Translations under genes and position numbers: made by a program
Part shown: positions 16,781 to 23,713 of the stretch, piece by piece
How the letters are laid out: every line of letters begins with the position of its first letter
Position numbering within the stretch: the first letter of the stretch is position 1
Notes under the pieces: generated by a model
Told to the model about the DNA's origin: nothing
Seen by the model: the letters and a program-made list of their open reading frames with translations, nothing else
The model's database searches: none
DNA from: Methanoculleus sp. UBA303
Lineage (GTDB): Archaea; Halobacteriota; Methanomicrobia; Methanomicrobiales; Methanoculleaceae
Assembly (NCBI GenBank): GCA_002501655.1
Contig: DANY01000041.1
Coordinates: 16,735-54,878, forward strand
Direction of reading: 5' to 3'
Length of the DNA: 38,144 bases

Positions 16781-17608
16781 GTGCGTATGGGGAGAACAAA
16801 GGACACAAGTGCCGGATACGGGATGGCAGGTATTTATTTACTCCTTTTGCTTGCGTTTCTATACTTTGGACCGATATTTCTATATTCAATCCTATTCGTT
16901 GTTGCCATCTATGTATTGAAGATCGCTTCTCAAAAATATTTAAAAATTACTAGAGAAAAACAAGTCCAGATTGGATATGCTGTACAACGTGTTCACCAAA
17001 TAGACCAAAAAAGACTCAATATATGTAATTCTTGGATCGAGGCGGAGAAGCAAAGAGGTGATTATGTTCGCGATGCTCTTTCATATTATAATTCTGTCGA
17101 TATACAACCAGGAACATACCTCAATTATAAAACACAGTCCAATTTAATGAGAAATCAAATAGCAGAGGCAGAACAGGTTTTCCATCGTCTTCAAATATTA
17201 TATGAACACGAGCAACAGGAATACCAGAATGAAATAAAAATCCAGGAAAACCTTGCATACATTCGTCACATCGAAGAAATACGGGAGGGTATTCAGAAAA
17301 CATGGATCCGTTTAGAAAAACAGAGGATAGGGACAGGCAGCCCAAGGTCCTCCGCATATTATAGCACGGTCACGGTCCTGCCCGGCACATATTCACATTA
17401 CTGCCCTTCAGCAGAAACAAAAAACGGCCAAATATGGGAGACTGAGCAGATAATCGTTCAACTCCAGACGTTGTATGAATGCGAGCATATGCATAAAGAA
17501 AAAGAATACAATGAGCGTAAGAGATCATCAAAGGTTTCTGGGACATACGGCGGTGGTCCATACTACCCGTATGATTATAACTACCTCAAGGACTTGTATG
17601 GGCTATAA
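16781..17608 (+). CDS. Membrane-anchored helical protein with internal duplication
   Basis: A 275-residue protein. Residues about 15-50 form two closely spaced TM helices (GIYLLLLLAFLYFGPIFLY, SILFVVAIYVL). The remainder is polar, helical and consists of two related units. Unit 1 has NSWIEAEKQRGDY, SYYNSVDIQPGTYLNY, then IAEAEQVFHRLQILYEHE. Unit 2 has KTWIRLEKQRIGTG, YYSTVTVLPGTYSHY, then IWETEQIIVQLQTLYECE. The shared pattern is W-I-x-x-EKQR...YY-x-(S/T)V-x-x-x-PGTY...Q-x-LYE-x-E. The C-terminus is Gly/Tyr-rich. GTG 16781 or ATG 16787 starts it. I know no family. It is divergent from the Mrr nuclease and may be its membrane partner, which is inference from position only. Confidence 0.7.
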   Translation: MRMGRTKDTSAGYGMAGIYLLLLLAFLYFGPIFLYSILFVVAIYVLKIASQKYLKITREKQVQIGYAVQRVHQIDQKRLNICNSWIEAEKQRGDYVRDALSYYNSVDIQPGTYLNYKTQSNLMRNQIAEAEQVFHRLQILYEHEQQEYQNEIKIQENLAYIRHIEEIREGIQKTWIRLEKQRIGTGSPRSSAYYSTVTVLPGTYSHYCPSAETKNGQIWETEQIIVQLQTLYECEHMHKEKEYNERKRSSKVSGTYGGGPYYPYDYNYLKDLYGL

Positions 17609-17992
17609 CCGGAGGACTCGTTGAATATCATTTTGTCACGGCGAGAAAAGCTGAAGTTGCGACTGTCGAGACCCAGGACTTCTTTCATTTTGGCGCCTAG
17701 CAGCGATGTGGTCTCGCGCAATGCCGCAACGTGCGACAGGTCAAAGGGCCGGACCTCAAGCACCGGAGGTGCGAAGAGGAGTTGGCAGTACCCGGACACT
17801 ATATTTCGCGTTCTTCGCGGCTTCGCGTGAAGTACCTGGTGGTGATAGAGTCTCACGCGAAGAGCGCGAAGCCGCGAAGGGAAGCCTATGGTTTGACCCC
17901 TACAGGGGGCTTCCTCAATACTTTAGCAAAGTGCTGAGACTGTATACCAAAATGAATCTTAGTTTGCTATTATGGAAATAATAGGAAAGGAA
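17609..17992. other. Intergenic stretch with dispersed repeat
   Basis: No convincing gene. From about 17635 to 17800 a minus-strand frame (VRPFDLSHVAALRETTSLLGAK) looks slightly protein-like but has no start or known motif. The right half carries the repeat listed separately. Confidence 0.4.
17804..17940. repeat. Dispersed intergenic repeat, copy 1
   Basis: Positions 17841-17940 align with 23410-23502: GGTGATAnAG, CGCGAAGAGC, GAAGGGAAG, GGTTTGACC, GGCTTCCTC, ACTTTAGC-AAGT-CTG. In this copy the inner TTCGCGGCTTCGCG units (17804-17830) are mirrored at 17853-17880, making an imperfect inverted pair. It lies inside the island, while copy 2 is outside it. Confidence 0.6.
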
Positions 17993-18037
17993 ACGCCGCC
18001 AACAGGACTCGAACCTGTGACATGCTGGTTAACAGCC
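17993..18037. repeat. att copy B (tRNA-Asn 3' part)
   Basis: 45 bases identical to copies A and C. It lies between the two element segments, so it marks the junction of two tandem integrations. Confidence 0.8.
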
Positions 18038-18318
18038 CCGATAGAGAAATCGAGCAATATTGCATGAGTATTCATGAAATAATCGATATAATCCAGAATG
18101 AAGATAACAAGACGGAGAATTCAGACCTGATATCGCATAATGTAGCAGAAAATGCGTCAAATTATGATATCCTCAATGTAGTGGCTCACGTTCTCTGCTT
18201 TTTCTCCTCTTTTCTCCTCTCTTCTCCTGCTGTCTGGGAGAATTCTCCTGAAATACTCCTGTCTGGAGGAAGAAATGAGATAGAAAACAGATGTACGCCT
18301 CATCCGATGAGATGTTAG
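17996..18318 (+). pseudogene. int(C)-like frame leaving att copy B
   Basis: The plus-strand frame through copy B reads NRTRTCDMLVNSPDREIEQYCMSIHEIIDII and continues to a stop at 18316-18318, about 100 residues in all. The start of the post-att part (SPD-x-E...M-x-IHE) resembles the matching stretch after copy A, so the two elements look related. The recombinase catalytic residues are absent, and the later part is hydrophobic and Ser-rich with no known motif. I read it as the front of a decayed integrase C-terminal half. A short independent gene from ATG 18064 is possible. Confidence 0.4.
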
Positions 18319-18389
18319 GTAATCCGAAACTGTGCGGACAGATACAGAACTGTATGGACAGTCGAAAAGAAAAGAGGAAAGGAGAGTAA

Positions 18390-18612
18390 ATGTCGAAAAA
18401 GAATATTTACGAGCGAAAGAGGAAAAGATTGAACATCACGATCTCAGAGGAAGCGCACGACTTCTTACATGAATCTGTCACGAATGCGTCACGATTCATT
18501 GAATCTCTTATCATGAGTTCTAAAAGCAGGATTGAACCGGTTATTCTTACCGTTTCACGAATCAGGGACGCCGCCAACAGGACTCGAACCTGTGACATGC
18601 TGGTTAACAGCC
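18390..18612 (+). pseudogene. int(N)-like RHH-type protein running into tRNA-Asn
   Basis: A strong site (AGGAAAGGAGAG) precedes ATG 18390. The product begins with a basic stretch, MSKKNIYERKRKRL, then NITISEEAHDFLHESV, then NASRFIESLI, a ribbon-helix-helix-like strand and two helices. It then passes into DAANRTRTCDMLVNS, encoded antisense to the tRNA 3' half. In the chromosome the frame continues through the tRNA and into an antisense gene up to 18893, so no natural end exists. In a circular element the frame would carry on through att copy B. That is the layout of the N-terminal piece of an SSV-type integrase, in which attP lies inside the gene. A stand-alone RHH regulator is the alternative. 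Confidence 0.5.
18567..18612. repeat. att copy C inside tRNA-Asn
   Basis: The right-hand copy of the 46-base repeat. It lies in the functional tRNA gene and is identical to 14481-14526. Confidence 0.8.
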
Positions 18613-18641
18613 AGCCACTCTACCAACTGAGTTATGGCGGC
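18569..18641 (-). tRNA. tRNA-Asn (GTT)
   Basis: 73 nt that fold fully: acceptor GCCGCCA/TGGCGGC, D stem ACTC/GAGT, anticodon stem GCTGG/CCAGC with loop CTGTTAA (anticodon GTT), variable ATGTC, T stem ACAGG/CCTGT with TTCGAGT loop, discriminator G. CCA is not encoded and no intron is present. Its 3' 45 nt serve as attachment site for the island. It is still intact because the element carried a copy of that part. Confidence 0.95.
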
Positions 18642-18656
18642 AACCATAACAAGTGC

Positions 18657-18668
18657 TCTATAATATCT
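18657..18668 (-). promoter_or_regulatory. TATA box for tRNA-Asn
   Basis: GAGATATTATAG on the minus strand, about 16-27 nt before the tRNA 5' end, the usual archaeal stable-RNA spacing. Confidence 0.6.
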
Positions 18669-18681
18669 CGTCTGAACCTTA

Positions 18682-19029
18682 TTAAAGATTACGGGAATTC
18701 TCCTCCTGGATGGTCACGAGCAGACCGATCAGTTCATCGATCTCGCCCTCCAGGCCGGAAAGAAGGTCGGCCGCGAGCGCTGTCGCCACCGCGCCCGCCG
18801 GCGAGGCGCGGATATATCCCTCCTGTTCGAGGATCCGCAGCGAGTAGCGGACCCGGTGGTAGGGGAGATCCAGGACCTCGGAGAGTTTCATGATACCGAT
18901 GGGCTGGTTCTCCACGACCGCCCGGATCACCTCAAGGTGCCTTGAGACGAGTTCGATCTCGGATTTCAACTTAGCCAGCATATCCGCCTGTCGAGATACC
19001 ATAGGTTCCTGCATGCTACGGCTGTTCAT
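18682..19029 (-). CDS. Winged-helix transcription regulator
   Basis: A 115-residue cytosolic protein. Residues about 35-85 form a wHTH: HLEVIRAVVENQPIGIMKLSEVLDLPYHRVRYSLRILEQEGYIRAS, with the recognition helix at PYHRVRYSLRIL. A C-terminal helix (EGEIDELIGLLVTIQEEN) likely dimerises it. The first ATG (19029) overlaps the upstream membrane gene by 14 nt; ATG 19014 is an alternative and neither has a clear ribosome site. Co-transcription with the two-TM protein suggests a linked role, perhaps membrane-signal-dependent repression. It ends just upstream of the tRNA-Asn promoter. Confidence 0.75.
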   Translation of the reverse strand: MNSRSMQEPMVSRQADMLAKLKSEIELVSRHLEVIRAVVENQPIGIMKLSEVLDLPYHRVRYSLRILEQEGYIRASPAGAVATALAADLLSGLEGEIDELIGLLVTIQEENSRNL

Positions 19030-19249
19030 TCAGCCAGGCCTTCGTCAGGGAGTAGTGCTTCCGGAACGATACGGAGAAAGCTACTCCGACGGCGAGGAGG
19101 AGGACGCCGATCGCAAGACCGGGGATTCCTTCGGGCGCGAACCGGAGGAGAACGAAGACAGCCATGGCGAAACAGAGGATGATGATGTTCAGCATGACCG
19201 TCAGTATGATGAACCTGCCCTTGAAGACCTGTTTGGTTGCCTCATCCAT
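19016..19249 (-). CDS. Two-TM membrane protein
   Basis: A 77-residue protein with two hydrophobic helices (IILTVMLNIIILCFAMAVFV and GLAIGVLLLAVGVAFSV) and a basic C-terminal tail (FRKHYSLTKAWLNEQP). The short N-terminus starts MDEATKQVFKG. No enzymatic motif is present. It overlaps the wHTH gene, so the pair is probably one transcript starting in the 60-bp divergent region next to the peptidase gene. Confidence 0.65.
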   Translation of the reverse strand: MDEATKQVFKGRFIILTVMLNIIILCFAMAVFVLLRFAPEGIPGLAIGVLLLAVGVAFSVSFRKHYSLTKAWLNEQP

Positions 19250-19308
19250 TATTCATACTTGAACGCGGTGGTAAAAGTACTTGTGGTTTCAACGAAAGAG
19301 TTGGTAAA

Positions 19309-20439
19309 ATGAATGGACTGGATTCTGCTATCCGGAATGCCGGAGCAGCAGCATACGCGGCCTACGGCTCGTCTGCGGATGCCAACGTGCGCTACCTGAC
19401 CCGGTTCCGCACCACCGATCCCGTGGTCTATGTGCAGAAGCCCGGCGAGCGGGGGATGATCGTCGTCCCGCAGATGGAGCACGAACGGGCGGTCCAGGAA
19501 TCGGCTGCGGCGGTCGTCACCCGCGCCGACGCCGGCTACCTCGAATACATCAAGGCGGGAGAGCCGCGCTGGCGGGCGACCGCCCACATGATCGCGGACC
19601 TCGCCGCCGGCCCCATCCTCGCCCCGGCGAACTTCCCTCTCGCCCTCGCCCGGGAACTCGAGGTCTTCCACCCGGTCATCCTTGATGCCGGCGGGGCGGT
19701 CGAGGGGATGCGGGCGGTCAAGACACCGGAAGAGATCGCGCGGATACGTTCAGTGCAGCGGGCCACCGAGGCGGCGCTGGAGCGGGGGATCGCGCTCATC
19801 CGGGCCTCCGCGCCCAGGGCCGGCGTCCTCTACCGGGACGGCAAGCCCCTTACCTCCGAGGCCGTCCGTGCGGAGATGCACACCTCCCTCCTCGCCCATG
19901 GGTGCCGGGGGACCGACACCATCGTCTCCTGCGGACCTGATACCGCCCTCCCACACAGCCCCGGTCTCGGGCCGCTCCGGGAGGACGAGCCGATCGTCAT
20001 CGACATCTATCCCCAGGACGAACTGACCGGCTACCACGCCGACATGACCCGGACGGTGGTGAAGGGCGAGCCTTCCCCCGCAATTCGGGAGATGTACGAC
20101 GCCGTCAGGGACGCAAAAGCCCTCGGTGCATCGATGGTCCGGGCCGGGGCCGTCGGCGCCGACCTCTACCGCGCGGTGGTCGAGTTCTTCCGCGACCGCG
20201 GCTACGAGAGCGATACGCGGGGGTTCATCCACAGCCTCGGTCACGGTGTCGGGCTCGAGGTGCACGAGGAGCCATCGCTCGGCCCCCAGGGAGGAGCGCT
20301 CGTCGCCGGGAACGTCGTCACCATCGAGCCGGGGCTCTACTACCCCGGGACCGGCGGCGTTCGCCTGGAGGATATGGGCGCGGTGACAGAGACCGGGTTT
20401 GACCGGTTCACCCAATACGAAGAGGAGCTCACGCTATGA
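19309..20439 (+). CDS. M24 Xaa-Pro dipeptidase/aminopeptidase
   Basis: A 376-residue protein in two parts: an N-terminal creatinase-like domain (SADANVRYLTRFRTTDPVVY) and a C-terminal pita-bread domain. The five M24 metal ligands are visible: Asp in IDIYP, Asp in HADMTRT, His in LGHGVGLEVHE, Glu in VTIEPGLY and Glu in RLEDMGAV. It should hydrolyse X-Pro bonds at peptide N-termini in the cytosol using two metal ions. ATG 19309 is used since the upstream frame enters the divergent promoter region. Its stop overlaps the next gene's ATG (20436), giving a peptidase pair. Confidence 0.92.
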   Translation: MNGLDSAIRNAGAAAYAAYGSSADANVRYLTRFRTTDPVVYVQKPGERGMIVVPQMEHERAVQESAAAVVTRADAGYLEYIKAGEPRWRATAHMIADLAAGPILAPANFPLALARELEVFHPVILDAGGAVEGMRAVKTPEEIARIRSVQRATEAALERGIALIRASAPRAGVLYRDGKPLTSEAVRAEMHTSLLAHGCRGTDTIVSCGPDTALPHSPGLGPLREDEPIVIDIYPQDELTGYHADMTRTVVKGEPSPAIREMYDAVRDAKALGASMVRAGAVGADLYRAVVEFFRDRGYESDTRGFIHSLGHGVGLEVHEEPSLGPQGGALVAGNVVTIEPGLYYPGTGGVRLEDMGAVTETGFDRFTQYEEELTL

Positions 20440-21317
20440 TCATGGATGATGAAGTCTACGACGCCTACCACGAAGCAGGGACACTGGCACAAAAGGTGCT
20501 CCACCGGGGCTCGGGGCTCGTGAAGGAGGGGGCAAACCTCCTCGATATGGTCGAAGCGACGGAAGCGATGGTGACCGAGGAGGGAGCGCTCCTTGCCTTC
20601 CCCCTCAACGTCTCCTTCAACGAGGCCGCGGCCCACGACACCGCCATGCCCGGCGACGAGCGGACGTTCTCCCGGGGCGACCTCATCAAGGTCGACCTCG
20701 GGGTGCAGATCGACGGCTACATAGCCGACACCGCCATGACCGTCGACCTCGGTGACCACGCGCCCCTCGTTGAGGCCTCCCGAAAGGCCCTCGATGCGGC
20801 GATCGCCGCCGTCCGCCCGGGGGTCGCCGCCGGGGAACTCGGAACGGTCATTCAGGCAACGATCGAGGAACACGGCTACAAACCGGTCGCAAACCTCACC
20901 GGGCACGGCCTCGACCGCTACAACCTCCACACAAGACCCACCATCCCGAACGTCGCCATGGCCGGGGGGGCAGTCATCGAGGAGGGGATGGTCTTTGCGA
21001 TCGAGCCCTTCGCCACCACAGGGTCGGGAAAGATCGGTGAGGCGACGCGCGTGGAGATCTACCAGCAGATCGCAGCCCGCCCCGCCCGGCTGCCGTCGGC
21101 AAAACGAGTCCTCGAGACAGCGCGGCCGCGACGAGGACTCCCGTTCGCCCGTCGCTGGGTCCCGGGCGACAAGGTCGAGATTGGGCTTCTCGCCCTGGTG
21201 CGGGCGGGGATCCTCCATCCCTTCCCTATGCTGCACGACGTGCCGGGATCGTTTGTCTCGCAGGCGGAGCACACCCTGATCGTCACGGACGGGGGATGCG
21301 AGGTCACCACCCGGTGA
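20436..21317 (+). CDS. map: Methionine aminopeptidase, type II
   Basis: A 293-residue M24 enzyme that removes initiator Met from nascent proteins. Metal ligands are seen as Asp in VDLGVQIDG, Asp in YIADTAMT, His in TGHGLDRYN, Glu in FAIEPFAT and Glu in QAEHTLIV. The catalytic His lies in NEAAAHDT. The archaeal type II form is indicated by the helical insert between the last two ligands (about residues 195-265). Length is normal. Translationally coupled to the X-Pro peptidase by a 4-nt overlap, so the two likely act together in N-terminal processing and peptide turnover. Confidence 0.94.
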   Translation: MIMDDEVYDAYHEAGTLAQKVLHRGSGLVKEGANLLDMVEATEAMVTEEGALLAFPLNVSFNEAAAHDTAMPGDERTFSRGDLIKVDLGVQIDGYIADTAMTVDLGDHAPLVEASRKALDAAIAAVRPGVAAGELGTVIQATIEEHGYKPVANLTGHGLDRYNLHTRPTIPNVAMAGGAVIEEGMVFAIEPFATTGSGKIGEATRVEIYQQIAARPARLPSAKRVLETARPRRGLPFARRWVPGDKVEIGLLALVRAGILHPFPMLHDVPGSFVSQAEHTLIVTDGGCEVTTR

Positions 21318-21361
21318 GTTACGCTTATTGATGTCACGCGCCAATATGTCTGCTCATAGAT

Positions 21362-22651
21362 ATGACCATTGAAACGGGTACGCGTGACGTCCTGCGCATC
21401 ATGGAACTCCTCCTCACCGCGGAGATATTCAACCGGAATGAGGAACTCGGCATCAACGACCTCCATCCGCGCTGCCGGGGGTTCTTCGGCGCCGGGAGCG
21501 GCGGGAGCACCGAGGTGAAGCGTCCCCTGATCGTGAGCGAGGGGGCGATCAGGAAGGTGCTCGGCAGCCCGGACGTCGTCTGCCAGGCCGTCCGCCAGAA
21601 CCCGTTCGTCGGCTACGACGAGTTCGGGCAGCGCCTGAGCCTGCCCTCGCTCGACGCAGCGGCGGGATGGTTCCTCAAAAAGGGCGGGATCCCAAGGATT
21701 GGGGAAAACCCCGTCCTTGCATACTTTTTTGAAGGAAAGGACGGCATCGCCGCCCGTTACCAGGACGTCCGGGCGAAGAACCCCCGGTTCGAGGATACTA
21801 AAGAGTACATGGAGGCGAAGGTCTCCCGTCTCATCGGGGAGAGCGAGGAGATGCGGGAGGCCCGCGACCTGATCATCATCAGTGCCCCGGACGAGGTCGA
21901 GTTCTCGCTTGACAAACTGGTCTGCACCCCGCGGCAGGAGGAGACCATCAGAAAGATCGCTGTCGCCCTCGAGCACCGGGAATTCTTAAAGGAGCACGGG
22001 ATCTACGAGTTCGGCCGGCTCCTCTTCGTCGGCCCGCCCGGCACCGGGAAGACGTCGCTCGCGCTCGCGATGTCCCGGAAACTTCATATGCCGGTGCTTG
22101 AGGTCCGTCTCGCGATGGTCACCTCCCAGTACCTGGGCGAGACATCGAAGAACATCGACCGTATCTTTGACCTCGCGAAGAAACTCGCCCCCTGCATCCT
22201 CTTCATCGATGAGTTCGACTTCGTCGCAAAGACCCGGGTCAGCGACGACCACGGCGCGATGAAGCGTGCAGTGAACATGCTCTTAAAGAACATCGACCAG
22301 ATCAGTTTCGTGAAGAACGGTGTCCTCCTCATCGGGGCGACGAACCACCCCCGCATCCTCGACGAGGCGGCGTGGCGGCGGTTCGACGAGGTTGTGGAGT
22401 TCCCACTTCCCGACCAGGCGATGCGGCAGGCGATCATCGAGAAGGTCGCCGCCACCATCGACTGCGACTGCGACTTCGCGGACCTCGCCGCCCGGACGGA
22501 GGGGTTCTCGGGCTCTGATATACGGATGATGATGAAGGAGGCGGTGATGTCGGCCCTGATGGAGGACCGGCGCCACCTTGACCCGGTGGACATCGAGCAG
22601 GGACTCATCAGGGTCGAGGAGCGCAACGTCATCCGCGGCATCGGATACTGA
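21362..22651 (+). CDS. AAA ATPase with unknown N-terminal domain
   Basis: A 429-residue protein with one AAA module in residues about 185-429: Walker A GPPGTGKT (224-231), Walker B ILFIDEFD (about 279-286), sensor 1 in LIGATNHP, an Arg-finger region AAWRRFDEVVEFPLP, and sensor 2 near SGSDIRMMMKEA. The first 180 residues show no domain that I recognise and include a Gly-rich loop (FFGAGSGGSTEV). By its motifs it belongs with FtsH/CDC48-type ATPases but has a single ring and no protease. It may unfold or remodel proteins. It has its own TATA-like element (CGCTTATTG) about 40 nt upstream, and is 1 nt from the next gene. Confidence 0.85.
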   Translation: MTIETGTRDVLRIMELLLTAEIFNRNEELGINDLHPRCRGFFGAGSGGSTEVKRPLIVSEGAIRKVLGSPDVVCQAVRQNPFVGYDEFGQRLSLPSLDAAAGWFLKKGGIPRIGENPVLAYFFEGKDGIAARYQDVRAKNPRFEDTKEYMEAKVSRLIGESEEMREARDLIIISAPDEVEFSLDKLVCTPRQEETIRKIAVALEHREFLKEHGIYEFGRLLFVGPPGTGKTSLALAMSRKLHMPVLEVRLAMVTSQYLGETSKNIDRIFDLAKKLAPCILFIDEFDFVAKTRVSDDHGAMKRAVNMLLKNIDQISFVKNGVLLIGATNHPRILDEAAWRRFDEVVEFPLPDQAMRQAIIEKVAATIDCDCDFADLAARTEGFSGSDIRMMMKEAVMSALMEDRRHLDPVDIEQGLIRVEERNVIRGIGY

Positions 22652-22652
22652 T

Positions 22653-23378
22653 ATGCAGATCACGCTGCTCGGGACCGGCGACGCCATCGGGACGCCGAAG
22701 GTGGGATGTGACTGCGAGACCTGCCGGGCGATGACGGCCGCGGGGAGATCAAGGCTCCGGACATCCCTCCTCATCGAGACGGGGGATAGGCACATTCTTA
22801 TAGAGTCGTCGCCGGACCTGCGGCAGCAGCTCCTCCGGGCCTGCTCGCCCCACATCGACGCGGTCCTCTGGTCGCACGGCCACTACGACCACTTCATCGG
22901 TTTTGGGGAGTTCTACCGGGTGCAGAAGGTGCCGCCGGCCTACGCGGCGCCGCCGGTGATAGACTACTGCTCCGGCTACCTCCATTTTTTGCCGTTCGAG
23001 AAGCACCCGGTTCCGGTGTATGAGCCGTTCGACCTCTTCGGCGTGACCTTCACGTTCTTTCCCGTGAACCACCCCCCGGTCTACACCTGCGGGCTCCTGA
23101 TCGAGCACGACGGTGTCACGGTCGCCTATACCGCCGACACGAGGGAGGATATCCCGAAGGCAAGCCGGGATCTCCTCCGCGGCACCGGTATCGACCTCCT
23201 CTTCGTGGATGCCATCGCTCCCGAGGGCTACAATATCAGCAAGCACATGAACTATACGGAGGCGGTCCGGTTCGCCCGCGATGTCGGGGCCCGGGACTAC
23301 CGGTGCGTCCACATGAGCCACCTGGTGCCGCCGGGGATGCCGCATGCCGGCTACGATATGGAGACGTTCTGCTGGTGA
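22653..23378 (+). CDS. PhnP-like metallo-beta-lactamase-fold hydrolase
   Basis: A 241-residue enzyme starting MQITLLGTGDAIGTPKVGC. It has CDCETC near residues 19-24, a zinc-binding Cys cluster found in PhnP-type proteins. The active-site motif is SHGHYDH at about residue 71-77, with further ligands at VNHPP, TADTRED and the late His in VHMSHLVPP. PhnP relatives are cyclic phosphodiesterases; RNase Z/Elac proteins share the fold. Cytosolic. The ATG sits 1 nt after the AAA ATPase stop, so the genes are co-translated. The substrate is not predictable. Confidence 0.88.
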   Translation: MQITLLGTGDAIGTPKVGCDCETCRAMTAAGRSRLRTSLLIETGDRHILIESSPDLRQQLLRACSPHIDAVLWSHGHYDHFIGFGEFYRVQKVPPAYAAPPVIDYCSGYLHFLPFEKHPVPVYEPFDLFGVTFTFFPVNHPPVYTCGLLIEHDGVTVAYTADTREDIPKASRDLLRGTGIDLLFVDAIAPEGYNISKHMNYTEAVRFARDVGARDYRCVHMSHLVPPGMPHAGYDMETFCW

Positions 23379-23385
23379 TTACTTG

Positions 23386-23396
23386 GCTTTTTCTCC
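23386..23396 (+). terminator. T-rich terminator after the PhnP-like gene
   Basis: GCTTTTTCTCC just past the stop codon at 23378, at the end of the four-gene plus-strand set. Confidence 0.4.
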
Positions 23397-23409
23397 TAAC
23401 TGGTGCGGA

Positions 23410-23502
23410 GGTGATACAGCCTCTCGCGAAGAGCCGTGAAGGGAAGTCAGCGGTTTGACCTCAAGAGAGGCTTCCTCGGAACTTTAGCGAAGTACTGGGT
23501 CA
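23410..23502. repeat. Dispersed intergenic repeat, copy 2
   Basis: Aligns with 17841-17940 over about 93 bases, with a short gap in the CGCGAAG region. It lies between the PhnP-like gene and a minus-strand fragment, whose last residues (about 13) are read from it. Confidence 0.6.
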
Positions 23503-23713
23503 ACGCATCGAGGGAGGTGACTTTCGCCGGGCAGTTCTCCGGCGACTGTGCGTAGGAGCCGGTACGATCCGGGGGGTTCGACCGGCCGCAATCAAGGACC
23601 AGTTCCGGTGGGGAGATGAATACCGTGAACTTCACCGGGATATTCTCAATTCCCATGTCCTTCGCCCGTTCATCATCACTCCGGAAGTTGTATTCAGGAA
23701 AACACGCCCATGT
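23447..23713 (-). pseudogene. Unrecognised coding fragment
   Basis: After the TAG that ends the wHTH gene, the same frame stays open for about 88 codons and reads like protein: CFPEYNFRSDDERAKDMGIE, VKFTVFISPPELVLDCG, SNPPDRTGSYAQSPENC. The only ATG is internal (23656), and the end runs into the dispersed repeat. I infer the 3' piece of a lost gene, of no family that I know. Confidence 0.4.

Larger units (their letters stand above)
14481..18612. mobile_element. Tandem integrated-element remnants at tRNA-Asn
   Basis: The stretch is visibly AT-rich against GC-rich flanks. It is bounded by direct copies of the tRNA-Asn 3' part (14481-14526 and 18567-18612), with a third copy at 17993-18037. It divides into a larger segment (14527-17992, nuclease and membrane protein) and a 530-bp segment next to the tRNA. 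The intact tRNA lies on the right, as expected when an element restores the 3' half. The frame through each att copy is open on the plus strand, as in SSV-type elements that carry attP inside the integrase gene. No intact integrase, replication gene or structural virus gene remains, so both are probably immobile or rely on a helper. Confidence 0.7.

Noticed and set aside
17807..17880. TTCGCGG-type repeats as a CRISPR array
   Set aside because: The units are few, unevenly spaced, partly inverted, and have no spacers of constant length; no cas gene is present.
18390..18893. 167-residue protein reading through tRNA-Asn
   Set aside because: The last 90 codons are antisense to the tRNA and to the wHTH gene, so the long form is an accident of integration.
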